This document shows, piece after piece, positions 8,359 to 15,800 of a stretch of DNA of 46,968 bases. The stretch comes from Psychromonas sp. SP041. Its GTDB lineage: Bacteria; Pseudomonadota; Gammaproteobacteria; Enterobacterales; Psychromonadaceae. The DNA is taken from the NCBI RefSeq assembly GCF_000470315.2, contig NZ_CBRF02000039.1, forward strand, positions 1 to 46,968. Direction: 5' to 3'. The translations under genes were made by a program, and so were the position numbers. A model generated the notes under the pieces. The model did not search any database. It was not told the DNA's origin and saw nothing but the letters and a program-made list of their open reading frames with translations. Within the stretch, counting starts at the first letter, position 1. Each line of letters starts with the position of its first letter.

Positions 8359-8609
8359 ACTAGGGGTCACCTATTAGTAATGCCAAACAACCAAAAAGGT
8401 GATCATTGTTACTGCATAAAATTATCTCTGACTGTGTTATGAGGTAAGAATAATGAGTCGAAATAATGTCTTTATTCTTTAGCTTATGTTGCCAGTAGAG
8501 AAGTCATACAGGCAACTTCTCAACAGACTACAACTCACGTATTGTTAGTAATGATTTTACTGGGTAACGTTTGATCACATCATTAATTGAATGAACATAG
8601 TAACGAGAA

Positions 8610-8632
8610 GTTTCGCCCTAATGAGGCGAAAC
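8610..8632 (-). promoter_or_regulatory. Stem-loop between dctP and dctM
   Basis: GTTTCGCC and GGCGAAAC pair over a seven-base loop. No T-tract follows on the minus strand, so it is more likely an mRNA 3'-end stabiliser or processing block than a full terminator. This would fit the need for more binding protein than permease. The gap 8371-8686 also contains TTGCC/GGCAA and GAGAAGT/ACTTCTC pairings near 8488-8520 that could form a second structure. Confidence 0.55.
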
Positions 8633-8686
8633 CAAAGGCCATAAAGAAAATTAATATCTAAATATTAAACAATTTAATTAACTGAC

Positions 8687-9670
8687 TTATTTAACTGACT
8701 TAGTCATTTCCATCCATTTATCAAAGTTAGCAGCACCTACTTTTTTCTTTATTTGATCGTAAGCTGGACCCATCATTGCTTGGAATGGAGCAAGTTCTGG
8801 CTCATCAATCACGATACCTTTTGCACGCATATCAGCAATTTGTTTCAACTCTTCAGCGCGTGTTAGCTTACGCATTAATAGACGAGCTGAATCAGATTCT
8901 TCACGAACAATAACTTGTTGTTCAGGTGTTAAACGAGCCCAAGCATCTTTAGAAACGACATGCACCATCGAACTGTATAAATAGTTAATGATTGAAATGT
9001 ATTTTTGAGATTCATACAGTTTTAAGTTATAAATGACACCAATTGGGTTTTCTTGACCGTCAACCACACCTTGACGCATTGCCATTACCAACTCACTAAA
9101 TGAGATAGTCTGTACGTTGGCGCCTATCGCTTGCATCGCAGCTTGGTATGTCATTGCTGGTGGCGTACGAATTTTTAAACCCTTGATATCTGCAGGCGTT
9201 AAAATTGGGCGAACAGAATTCGTTAATTGACGAAATCCCCAATCCCAGCTAGATAAGTAAACTAGCCCTACTTTATCAAGTTCAGGTGCAGCCCACTCTT
9301 TAAACGGACCATCTAAAACACGGTCAGCGTGCTCTGCGTTACTTAATGAAAAAGGAATACTCACGGTATCAAATAAAGAAACGTGCTTCGCAAGTTGATC
9401 TTGGCCTGAAAGGCTCATATCAACTACCCCCATAATCACTTGTTCAAGAACTTCCGGTGGGCTACCTAACGCATTGTTAGGATAGAGTTCAACCGTCACC
9501 TCCCCTTTGGTACGTGCTTCAACCTGTTTAGCAAACTGCATAGCAGCAATGTGAGAGGGATGATTTTCAGAACCAAAGTGGCCAAGCTTAAACTCAACAG
9601 CAGAAAATGCTGAAGATGCCCAAGCGATACAAATTGCCGACACTAATCCTTTTTTAAAACTCGAACGCAT
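8687..9670 (-). CDS. dctP: TRAP transporter periplasmic solute-binding protein, DctP type
   Basis: The 327-residue protein begins with a signal peptide of about 23 residues (KKGLVSAICIAWASSAFSA) and continues with FKLGHFGSENHPSHIAAMQF, typical of the DctP family. The conserved core GLKIRTPPAM supplies the arginine that normally binds the carboxylate of the ligand. It is followed by FSELVMAMRQGVVDGQENPI, another family signature. The ligand is therefore probably an organic acid; sugar acids and C4-dicarboxylates are both possible. AGGAG lies eight bases before the ATG. It is the first gene of the operon and has an inverted repeat upstream at 9744-9770. Confidence 0.93.
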   Translation of the reverse strand: MRSSFKKGLVSAICIAWASSAFSAVEFKLGHFGSENHPSHIAAMQFAKQVEARTKGEVTVELYPNNALGSPPEVLEQVIMGVVDMSLSGQDQLAKHVSLFDTVSIPFSLSNAEHADRVLDGPFKEWAAPELDKVGLVYLSSWDWGFRQLTNSVRPILTPADIKGLKIRTPPAMTYQAAMQAIGANVQTISFSELVMAMRQGVVDGQENPIGVIYNLKLYESQKYISIINYLYSSMVHVVSKDAWARLTPEQQVIVREESDSARLLMRKLTRAEELKQIADMRAKGIVIDEPELAPFQAMMGPAYDQIKKKVGAANFDKWMEMTKSVK

Positions 9671-9743
9671 AATTAACTCCTAATATATGATAAGTTTTTT
9701 TGCCTTGTTTTGAATGTTCATAAAAATATAAACATCCACTATT

Positions 9744-9770
9744 AACATTTATTTCAATTGAATAAATGTT
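9744..9770. promoter_or_regulatory. Palindromic operator candidate upstream of dctP
   Basis: AACATTTATT and AATAAATGTT are exact complements around TCAATTG, 74-100 bases upstream of the dctP start. The symmetry and position suggest a dimeric regulator site. No regulator gene is adjacent, so its owner is unknown. Confidence 0.5.
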
Positions 9771-10440
9771 GTTTTTGCAGTGATTCCTCCATAAATATTG
9801 CTGATGGAGATCCTATCTTCGCTATCGATCAATCTATTTAAAGTACTTAAAAAGCTAAGCACTAAAGAGCTAGATTTATGGATTAAGCTTTTTTGAAATT
9901 GCTCGATAAATGAAACTTAAACGAAACAACAACACTTCAAATATACTTCCATGTATAAATAATCTGCCAAGCATTAAACACTTAAAAGTAATATATTAAT
10001 GAAGCTAACAAGTGGTTTTATTCATCACTAAAATGTAATTGAAATAACTAAAAAATTAAGATAAATACTTATAAAAAACAATATTTACAAACACCAATCA
10101 CTCAACTTAACCTAAACAAATCATCTAATTAAAACATTACGCCCCTCTTGTATTACAATAACATAACAATAAAGCAACCCTTAAAGCTTAGTGTCATGTC
10201 TCATTTTGGGTGTAAGTTACATTGCACAGTTATCAAAAAATTACATTACGAGGTAAAAACGGAGAAAAAAACAGAAAGAGAAGAAGTTGAAAATTCATAT
10301 TATCAATTAGGTGAGACATAAATAAAAATTAAATCAGTGTTTATTTAGAAGAAACCATCAGATTTTTTAACTATAGATTTATACTTTCATTAACATTCTG
10401 CTTCCCTTCTGATTCGTTTCTGAAAAACGAACCACCTCAA
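9771..10440. other. Intergenic upstream of the TRAP operon
   Basis: AT-rich sequence without a supported gene. It contains the inverted-repeat segment at 10191-10321 and a small hairpin TTCGTTT/AAACGAA near 10412-10430. I find nothing else. Confidence 0.5.
10191..10321. repeat. Segment bounded by ATGTCTCA/TGAGACAT, possible IS end or MITE remnant
   Basis: ATGTCTCA at 10196-10203 and its complement TGAGACAT at 10312-10319 bound about 125 bases. The left side, TGTCATGTCTCATTTTGGG, has the look of an insertion-sequence terminus. A 41-codon frame spans the segment from 10196 but has no ribosome-binding site. No transposase is recognisable, and I know of no second copy in the window. Confidence 0.3.
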
Positions 10441-10447
10441 TAAAAAT

Positions 10448-10494
10448 AGTGACATAAATCACACTTTTAATTGTTTTACTGTTTGATATACAAT
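10448..10494 (+). promoter_or_regulatory. CRP-like site and promoter of the 34-residue gene
   Basis: AGTGA-CATAAA-TCACA at 10448-10463 matches 9 of 10 positions of the CRP consensus TGTGA-N6-TCACA. A -10-like TATACAAT lies at 10487-10494. The site would be centred roughly 43 bases before a start near 10499, close to a class II activator position. The outer GTGA/TCAC bases favour CRP over FNR, but FNR binding cannot be excluded. Confidence 0.6.
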
Positions 10495-10531
10495 ACAATG
10501 TAGATCCAAGTCACATTAAATAGAGGTTCTT

Positions 10532-10636
10532 ATGAAACAGAAAGTCATTCAAACTAGTCGTGAAGTAGCAGGATTACTTATGATGTTTGCTACAGGTGCT
10601 ACTTTTGTTTTACTACAAATGACAGCATGGATATAA
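10532..10636 (+). CDS. Small membrane protein, 34 residues
   Basis: This short gene runs ATG (10532) to TAA (10636). It has a strong ribosome-binding site (AGAGG, five bases before the ATG), a CRP-like promoter upstream, and a perfect terminator that begins at its stop codon. The product has a polar N-terminus (MKQKVIQTSREV) and one hydrophobic helix (about residues 13-33, AGLLMMFATGATFVLLQ), so a single-pass inner-membrane peptide is expected. Small proteins of this size often serve as accessory subunits of membrane complexes, as CydX does. I do not recognise this one, and it does not resemble CydX. The coincidence of all four expression signals in an otherwise empty 1.7-kb gap is the main argument that it is real. 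Confidence 0.72.
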   Translation: MKQKVIQTSREVAGLLMMFATGATFVLLQMTAWI

Positions 10637-10662
10637 CCGAGTCACTACTCGGTTATTTTTTC
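10633..10662 (+). terminator. Terminator of the small membrane-protein gene
   Basis: ATAACCGAGT and ACTCGGTTAT are exact complements around the loop CACT, followed by TTTTT. The stem starts within the stop codon of the 34-residue gene. Confidence 0.9.
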
Positions 10663-11409
10663 TACAAAAAATTGCCTTATTAATTATTTTAAATAGTAAT
10701 CCCACATAAATATGCAGCACCGCTATTTAAACTAAGTAGATAAGACATTCGCTTTAATGTTGTATTAGCGTTACTAAGCAATATGAATACATACCTGATG
10801 TTAAATTAATATATTACTCTTTCTCCTTAAACATCTCTTATATCAATAAACTTAAAATACACACTAGAAAATATTGCATTTCTGAAATTTTTTATATGTT
10901 TATTCTCTGCTATCACTAGGAGAAAACTATCAATCGATTTATTTTCAATCACTTATTTTCATATCAATAAAATAGGTATCACCTATAAATTCACTTACTA
11001 ACCTTTATTCAGTATCAAAAAGCAGACCGAAATTGATACATAACCTGATAGATAGAAAACTCATTTATCAAGTTATAAACACTTTGTAGAGATCATAATA
11101 ACTAGTTCGACTAATACCAATATCAGTGAAAAACACTATAAAAGCCAATATGACTCACGATCATCAATATCACTAATAATCTCCTATCAAGAGCAATGAC
11201 ATAAATAATGTTAAGTCTCCTCTCTTTTACTTTCCTATTAGTACTTAATTAAATGTCTATCTATCTCATCATCAGTTAAAATAACTAATTATTAAAATAG
11301 AATGTAAAAGCTACTCCATGATCAACTAGTTAATGTTTAATCAATAGTTTGGAGTATGTTAATAGTACATATCAGTCATGATATAAAATACCAAAGGCAG
11401 TAAAATCAA
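10663..11409. other. Intergenic, very AT-rich, no gene seen
   Basis: About 750 bases upstream of ylqF. I see no frame with a ribosome-binding site and no RNA gene. A TAATACCAATATCAGTG string near 11112 recalls the ends of the family A repeats but lacks a clear partner. Confidence 0.45.
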
Positions 11410-12351
11410 ATGAGTAAAGCTAACATCCAGTGGTTTCCTGGGCACATGCACAAAGCACACAAACAAATTCAAGAAGTACTCCCACAAGTTGATATTATTA
11501 TTGAAGTTGTTGATGCTCGTATCCCTTACAGCAGTGAAAATCCACTGATTGCAGCTATTCGTCAAAAAACGCCTTGTATTAAAGTATTAAACAAAGCTGA
11601 CCTTGCTGACCCAGAAATCACCGCTAGATGGATTGAATATTTAGAGCAAGATCAAGATATAAAAGCAATTGCTATCACCACCAGCAAGCCGGAACAAGTA
11701 CATCAAATCACTAAACTTTGTGAGCAGTTGTTGCCACACCGTTTAGGCCAAGACAAACAGATTCGTGCAATGATCATGGGTATTCCAAATGTCGGAAAAT
11801 CAACCATCATTAATATTTTAGCAGATCGCATTATTGCTAAAACGGGTAATGAACCCGCAGTGACCAAAAACCAACAACGTATTCGCCTTCCAAGTGGCAT
11901 TATGTTGTCTGATACGCCTGGATTTTTATGGCCTAAAATTGAAAATGCTAACTCGGGTTACCGCTTAGCAGTAACAGGTGCGATTAAAGATACAGCGATT
12001 GAATATGAAGATATCGCTTATTACGCCGCTGAATATTTAATTAAACATTATTTACCCCGTTTACAAGAGCGTTATGATTTTGAAGAAACGCCACAATCAG
12101 ACCATGAATTAATGGAATTGATTGCTAAACGTCGTGGTGCATTACGTGCCGGTGGTCACTTTGATATTTATAAAGTATCGACTATTCTGCTTAATGAGTT
12201 ACGTTCAGGCGCATTAGGACCATTGAGTATTGAAATACCTGAAATGGTTGCGGTTGAAAAACTTGAAGTAGCTGAGATCATGAAAAATAAATTAGCGAAA
12301 AAGATTGAAGTAAAAGCAGCAAGAAGAAAAAGATACAAGAAAAATAGATAA
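11410..12351 (+). CDS. ylqF: Ribosome-biogenesis GTPase YlqF/RbgA
   Basis: The 313-residue protein is a circularly permuted GTPase. The N-terminal WFPGHMHKA signature is followed by the G4 motif NKAD at 61-64, which precedes the P-loop GIPNVGKST at about 124-132 and the G3 motif DTPG at 168-171. That order, G4 before G1, defines the YlqF/YawG group. RbgA in Bacillus acts late in 50S subunit assembly; a similar role is assumed here. The C-terminus is strongly basic (KAARRKRYKKNR), which suits RNA contact. The gene stands alone and ends in a terminator at 12370. Confidence 0.94.
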   Translation: MSKANIQWFPGHMHKAHKQIQEVLPQVDIIIEVVDARIPYSSENPLIAAIRQKTPCIKVLNKADLADPEITARWIEYLEQDQDIKAIAITTSKPEQVHQITKLCEQLLPHRLGQDKQIRAMIMGIPNVGKSTIINILADRIIAKTGNEPAVTKNQQRIRLPSGIMLSDTPGFLWPKIENANSGYRLAVTGAIKDTAIEYEDIAYYAAEYLIKHYLPRLQERYDFEETPQSDHELMELIAKRRGALRAGGHFDIYKVSTILLNELRSGALGPLSIEIPEMVAVEKLEVAEIMKNKLAKKIEVKAARRKRYKKNR

Positions 12352-12369
12352 GAAAATTCTGTTTATGGG

Positions 12370-12406
12370 AAAAGAGAGGTAGTTCATTTGAATGGCTCTC
12401 TTTTTT
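12370..12406 (+). terminator. Terminator of ylqF, possibly bidirectional
   Basis: AAAAGAGAG pairs exactly with CTCTCTTTT over a 17-base loop, with TTTTTT continuing on the plus strand. The A-run on the left gives a short T-run for the minus strand too, where the dioxygenase gene ends at 12463. Confidence 0.8.
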
Positions 12407-12462
12407 ATTTCTACTTATTTCCTATTAAAAACAACCCTGTTTAAATTTAACACTGCATATCC

Positions 12463-13272
12463 TCAGTAATTGCTTCTCCATACAAATGAACTTGATTGCT
12501 TACCCATAATAGTGACATTTTTATGTTCGTCACAAGCACGCCCAGCTAGGCCATAACAAACATGCAATGGTAACAAATGCTCTTCTCGTGGGTGACAATA
12601 GCGTGCATGTGGCGCTTTTTCCCACTCAGTTAGTCGTTGATAACGTTGACTTTCTAATAAACTTTTATCACTTAAACTCACTTTTAGCCAATCATCAAAT
12701 TGTTGATTTTTAAGTTGACTATCTTTAGCGTTTTGTTCACCTTTAAAAGCTTTCATATTGTGGAAAGAGAAACCTGAACCAATCACTAGTAAATTGTCAT
12801 AATCAAGCAATTGCAAAGCTTTACCGATCGCTAAATGTTGTTTAGCATCAAGACTATTCACTAATGAAAGTTGGATGATTGGAATATCTGCATCTGGATA
12901 CATTAATGTTAAAGGCACATACAAACCATGATCATAGCCTCGCTGATAATCCATTATTACTGGGATAGCAGCTTCTTTTAAGGCCTGTTGAACCTTTTCA
13001 GCAAGCATAGGCTCACCAGCACTCGGATATTCAACTTGATAAGCTGACTCAGGAAAACCATAATAATCGTAAATCATCTTTGGTTTTACACTAGCTGTAA
13101 TACGTACTTCTTTCTCTTCCCAATGAGCACTTATCACAAGAATCGCACTGGGTTTAGGTAAAATAGACGCTAATGATTTTAAATAACGATTCATATCTCG
13201 ATGTTCAGCGTCATTAAATAAGGGCATTGGTCCCCCACCATGTGAAATAAATGCAATATTAAGATTATTCAT
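12463..13272 (-). CDS. LigB-type (class III extradiol) dioxygenase, DODA/YgiD-like
   Basis: The 269-residue protein carries the family motifs in order: FISHGGGPMPL at the N-terminus, LVISAHWEE, YDHGLYVPL, and HPREEHLLPLHV near the C-terminus. These supply the metal-binding histidines and glutamate and the catalytic histidine of zinc- or iron-dependent extradiol dioxygenases such as 4,5-DOPA dioxygenase and YgiD. The true substrate is unknown, probably a catechol. The ATG at 13272 is chosen over the GTG at 13278 because GGAG lies five bases before it and overlaps the GTG. It lies downstream of the DoxX gene on the same strand but beyond a strong terminator. Confidence 0.9.
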   Translation of the reverse strand: MNNLNIAFISHGGGPMPLFNDAEHRDMNRYLKSLASILPKPSAILVISAHWEEKEVRITASVKPKMIYDYYGFPESAYQVEYPSAGEPMLAEKVQQALKEAAIPVIMDYQRGYDHGLYVPLTLMYPDADIPIIQLSLVNSLDAKQHLAIGKALQLLDYDNLLVIGSGFSFHNMKAFKGEQNAKDSQLKNQQFDDWLKVSLSDKSLLESQRYQRLTEWEKAPHARYCHPREEHLLPLHVCYGLAGRACDEHKNVTIMGKQSSSFVWRSNY

Positions 13273-13342
13273 ATTCACTCCAAATTCAGTTTCTAATATC
13301 GAATCATTTATATGAAATGAAAAAGATGACTAAACTACTAAA

Positions 13343-13386
13343 CAGTTTAAAAAGATCATTATCGCTAGATCCTAGCGATAATGATC
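13343..13386 (-). terminator. Strong terminator after the DoxX gene
   Basis: GATCATTATCGCTAG (13354-13368) and its perfect complement (13372-13386) flank a three-base loop. On the minus strand the stem is followed by TTTTT. It sits between the DoxX and dioxygenase genes, so these two are probably transcribed separately or with heavy attenuation. Confidence 0.9.
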
Positions 13387-13412
13387 AAAATAGAACGATA
13401 AGATGAACTAAA

Positions 13413-13862
13413 CTATTTACTCAATTTTTTGCTTAATGCGTTATCTAAACTAAAACTGCCACCACCTTGTACTGCTAACGCAATCAATGCGACTAACAAG
13501 GTTAATGCGTATTCGTAACCGTTGTTATCCATAAATAAACCATTACTTATATGTACCGAGAATATCGCCACTACCATAGTAAACGCTGCAACTACTGCCG
13601 CTGGGCGTGTTAATAACCCTAATAATAATGCTAAACCACCAAAGAATTCTGCGCTGCCGGCTAGTAAAGCCATTAAATATCCCGGAGTCATCCCGATGCT
13701 AGCCATCCACTGCCCAGTACCTTCTAAACCGTAACCACCAAACCAAGAAAATAATTTTTGTGAGCCATGTGCAGCTAAAATCAACCCAATCGGTGCACGA
13801 AGTATTAATGCAACGATACCCGCTTTCGATGACAGTAGTTTGTTTAATAATGGTGAGTTCAT
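13413..13862 (-). CDS. DoxX-family membrane protein
   Basis: This 149-residue protein has four membrane helices and the DoxX-family features LILRAPIGLILAAHGSQKLF and GSAEFFGGLALLLGLLTRPA. DoxX-like proteins are linked to quinone and redox or oxidative-stress metabolism; the biochemical role of this one is not known. AAGGA precedes the ATG at 13862 by about seven bases. It is divergent from the LysR gene at 14078, with a palindrome between them, which suggests that the LysR protein controls it. Confidence 0.88.
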   Translation of the reverse strand: MNSPLLNKLLSSKAGIVALILRAPIGLILAAHGSQKLFSWFGGYGLEGTGQWMASIGMTPGYLMALLAGSAEFFGGLALLLGLLTRPAAVVAAFTMVVAIFSVHISNGLFMDNNGYEYALTLLVALIALAVQGGGSFSLDNALSKKLSK

Positions 13863-13966
13863 AGGTTGTTCCTTTATAAATTAATAATTGATAGTGTTGC
13901 CCCTTATTATTGGGATGCAGACACTTTACTATCAACAATATAAAAGAGTAATATGAAAAATATAGA

Positions 13967-13995
13967 ATGATTAACAACAATATGTTGATAATCAT
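13967..13995. promoter_or_regulatory. Operator candidate between the DoxX and LysR genes
   Basis: ATGATTAACAACA and TGTTGATAATCAT are complementary at 12 of 13 positions around ATA. This lies in the 215-base divergent promoter region. LysR proteins commonly bind such dyads next to the genes they control, so this is the likely site of the 14078 regulator. Confidence 0.6.
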
Positions 13996-14077
13996 TTTTC
14001 AAAAAGGTTTTCAATGAAATTTTTCAATGAAAACATTAACAAATAGCCAAAACAGTTAATAAAAAATAGAGGTCATA

Positions 14078-14974
14078 ATGGATAGAATTGATGCAATGCG
14101 TGCCTTTGTTGCCGTCGTCACTGAAGGTAGTTTTAGCAATGCAGCTTCAGCCATTCAATTGTCCCCTCAGCTAGTGAGTAAGTATATTTCAAAATTAGAA
14201 GAGCAACTTGATATACGATTGTTACACCGTACAACACGTAAAGTGAGCTTGACTGAAGCGGGAACACATTATTATCAACATGCTCAACAAATATTATTAA
14301 GTATTGATGAGATGGACTCACAACTTGGTGGTTTGCAGCAAAACCCCAAGGGAACGTTACGTATTAGCGCCCCCGTTTCATTCGCATTAAAGCACATGGC
14401 TAAGTTAGTGGCAGAGTTCCAATTACGCTATCCTTTAGTCAATGTGGATTTACAGCTCAATGATCGAAAAGTTGATATTGTGGATGAAGGATTTGATGTG
14501 GCCATTCGTATTGGACAACTTAAAAGCTCATCATTAATCGCTAAACATATCGCGCCAATTCGCGTTATTTTGTGTGCTTCTCCAGATTACCTTAAGCAAT
14601 ACGGCAAGCCTATTAAACCTGAAGATCTTAAAACACATCGTTACTTACACTACAGCTACATGGAAATAGATGGTAAGGACGAAGTATTTCGATGGTTAAG
14701 AACACAAAACACGAGCTGTGCATTACGTAGTAATAATGGCGATGTCTTAGTTGAAGCCGCTATTGCTGGTGCAGGTATCGTATTACAACCAACTTTTATT
14801 GCCAGTAAAGCACTACAAAGAGGAGAACTAGTTCAGATATTACCTGACTTTGAACTTGATCCAATTGGTTTATATGCGATGTATGCCAACAGAAAATTAT
14901 TACCTAATAAAGTCAGATGTTTTATTGATTTCATGGAAGGGTATTATGGTTCACCACCCTATTGGGATGAGTAA
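14078..14974 (+). CDS. LysR-family transcriptional regulator
   Basis: The 298-residue protein has a typical N-terminal winged helix-turn-helix: MDRIDAMRAFVAVVTEGSFS, then NAASAIQLSPQLVSKYISKL and RLLHRTTRKVSLTEAG. A periplasmic-binding-protein-like effector domain follows (about residues 88-295). It most resembles the DsdC/AaeR-like subgroup of single-target LysR regulators. GAGGT lies four bases before the ATG. Divergence from the DoxX gene and the dyad at 13967-13995 point to control of the DoxX and perhaps dioxygenase genes; the inducer is probably an aromatic or quinone compound (inference). Confidence 0.93.
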   Translation: MDRIDAMRAFVAVVTEGSFSNAASAIQLSPQLVSKYISKLEEQLDIRLLHRTTRKVSLTEAGTHYYQHAQQILLSIDEMDSQLGGLQQNPKGTLRISAPVSFALKHMAKLVAEFQLRYPLVNVDLQLNDRKVDIVDEGFDVAIRIGQLKSSSLIAKHIAPIRVILCASPDYLKQYGKPIKPEDLKTHRYLHYSYMEIDGKDEVFRWLRTQNTSCALRSNNGDVLVEAAIAGAGIVLQPTFIASKALQRGELVQILPDFELDPIGLYAMYANRKLLPNKVRCFIDFMEGYYGSPPYWDE

Positions 14975-15437
14975 ATAATAGATCTGATTTTACAGTCTAT
15001 GTCTATCACCATTCAAAATACAAAAAATAGTGAGGTAAATAGACGCTAGGTATAAAAGTAACGATCTAGCGGGTTAAATCCAGACGTTAAACAATGAAGG
15101 TGGAGCCTGATGACTTGTCCTGCTGCTCGCTAACCCGAAAACCAAACTGCATTGTAACACTCGAGAAGGACTCGCCATTATCACCATGTTACACCTTGCC
15201 TTTCCGTCCAAGCTAACAACTGAATAATGCATCTTGATTTGTAATAAGTATAACAAGACATATCCGAACAATAATCTTGTTACAACGATTATAGATTCAA
15301 ACCATTTCTGTATGTAAAAAAAGTTATGTGATTTTTCATATTAATAACTAAATATGTAATGCCAAACAAATGGTTATTTTTAATAGGAGATGAAGGATAA
15401 ATATTTAATTGTTTAAATGTTTTATCTTTAAAAATCA
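14975..15437. other. Intergenic with a possible structured element at 15060-15240
   Basis: CGGGTTA at 15070 and TAACCCG at 15131 pair around a locally GC-richer stretch of about 55 bases, unlike its AT-rich surroundings. A minus-strand frame across it (15074-15271) contains SSRTSHQAPPSLFNVW, a string I have the impression of having seen in small hypothetical proteins of marine gammaproteobacteria. This hints at a dispersed repeat or RNA rather than a protein. Nothing else is seen before the tRNA terminator. Confidence 0.35.
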
Positions 15438-15470
15438 AAAAGGCTCATTATCTTCGATAATGAGCCTTTT
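15438..15470 (-). terminator. Terminator of the second tRNA-Ser
   Basis: AAAAGGCTCATTATC and GATAATGAGCCTTTT are complements around TTC. On the minus strand the stem is followed by a T-rich run (TTTTTGATTTTT). The sequence differs from the terminator of the first tRNA-Ser at 524-560. Confidence 0.88.
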
Positions 15471-15477
15471 CTTAATG

Positions 15478-15568
15478 TGGCGGAGGAGGAGAGATTTGAA
15501 CTCTCGGAGAGCTATTAACCCTCGCTGGTTTTCAAGACCAGTGCATTCAGCCGCTCTGCCACCCCTCC
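15478..15568 (-). tRNA. tRNA-Ser(UGA), second identical copy
   Basis: This is identical over 91 bases to 564-654, including the encoded CCA (15478-15480), anticodon TGA and long variable arm. The flanks are also shared: AATGTGGC at the 3' side and GCAGAACGAGGCGTATA at the 5' side, after which the sequences diverge. The two genes form a direct repeat about 14.9 kb apart. Confidence 0.97.
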
Positions 15569-15582
15569 GCAGAACGAGGCGT

Positions 15583-15610
15583 ATAATAAACAAATTAAAA
15601 AAAAAGCCAA
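15583..15610 (-). promoter_or_regulatory. Sigma-70 promoter of the second tRNA-Ser
   Basis: On the minus strand TTGGCT (15605-15610), a 16-base T-rich spacer and TATTAT (15583-15588) match the arrangement upstream of the first copy, followed by the conserved ACGCCTCGTTCTGC. Confidence 0.72.
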
Positions 15611-15800
15611 GTCTTTTTTTAATTTATTTTCAATTATCGCTAAATAAGATTAATTTTTCACATTTAAGCTATTCAACCTTTAATTCAAAGGCAATCACCT
15701 TTACTATCTCATCACAAGTTTATAAATGTTAACGCTTTTATTATTTTTTCAAATACGTTTTCTTTAAGCGCCTTATTGCTATTCATTGAAGGTTTCAAGT

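Noticed and set aside
885..9670. Genomic island inserted at the tRNA-Ser
   Set aside because: No integrase gene, no clear att pair and no composition shift; only the degenerate 3' ends hint at past insertions.
10196..10321. 41-codon frame in the inverted-repeat segment
   Set aside because: No ribosome-binding site, start and stop lie within the inverted repeat itself, and no family is recognisable.
15060..15140. Integron attC site
   Set aside because: GTTRRRY-like strings occur, but not with a correctly placed RYYYAAC partner, and no integrase gene is near.
15074..15271. 65-codon minus-strand frame as a protein gene
   Set aside because: No ribosome-binding site, and the composition fits a structured or repeated element better; kept only as an intergenic note.
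15409..15732. 107-codon plus-strand open frame
   Set aside because: It crosses the second tRNA-Ser and its promoter in the antisense direction, and its sequence mirrors the shadow frame over the first copy.
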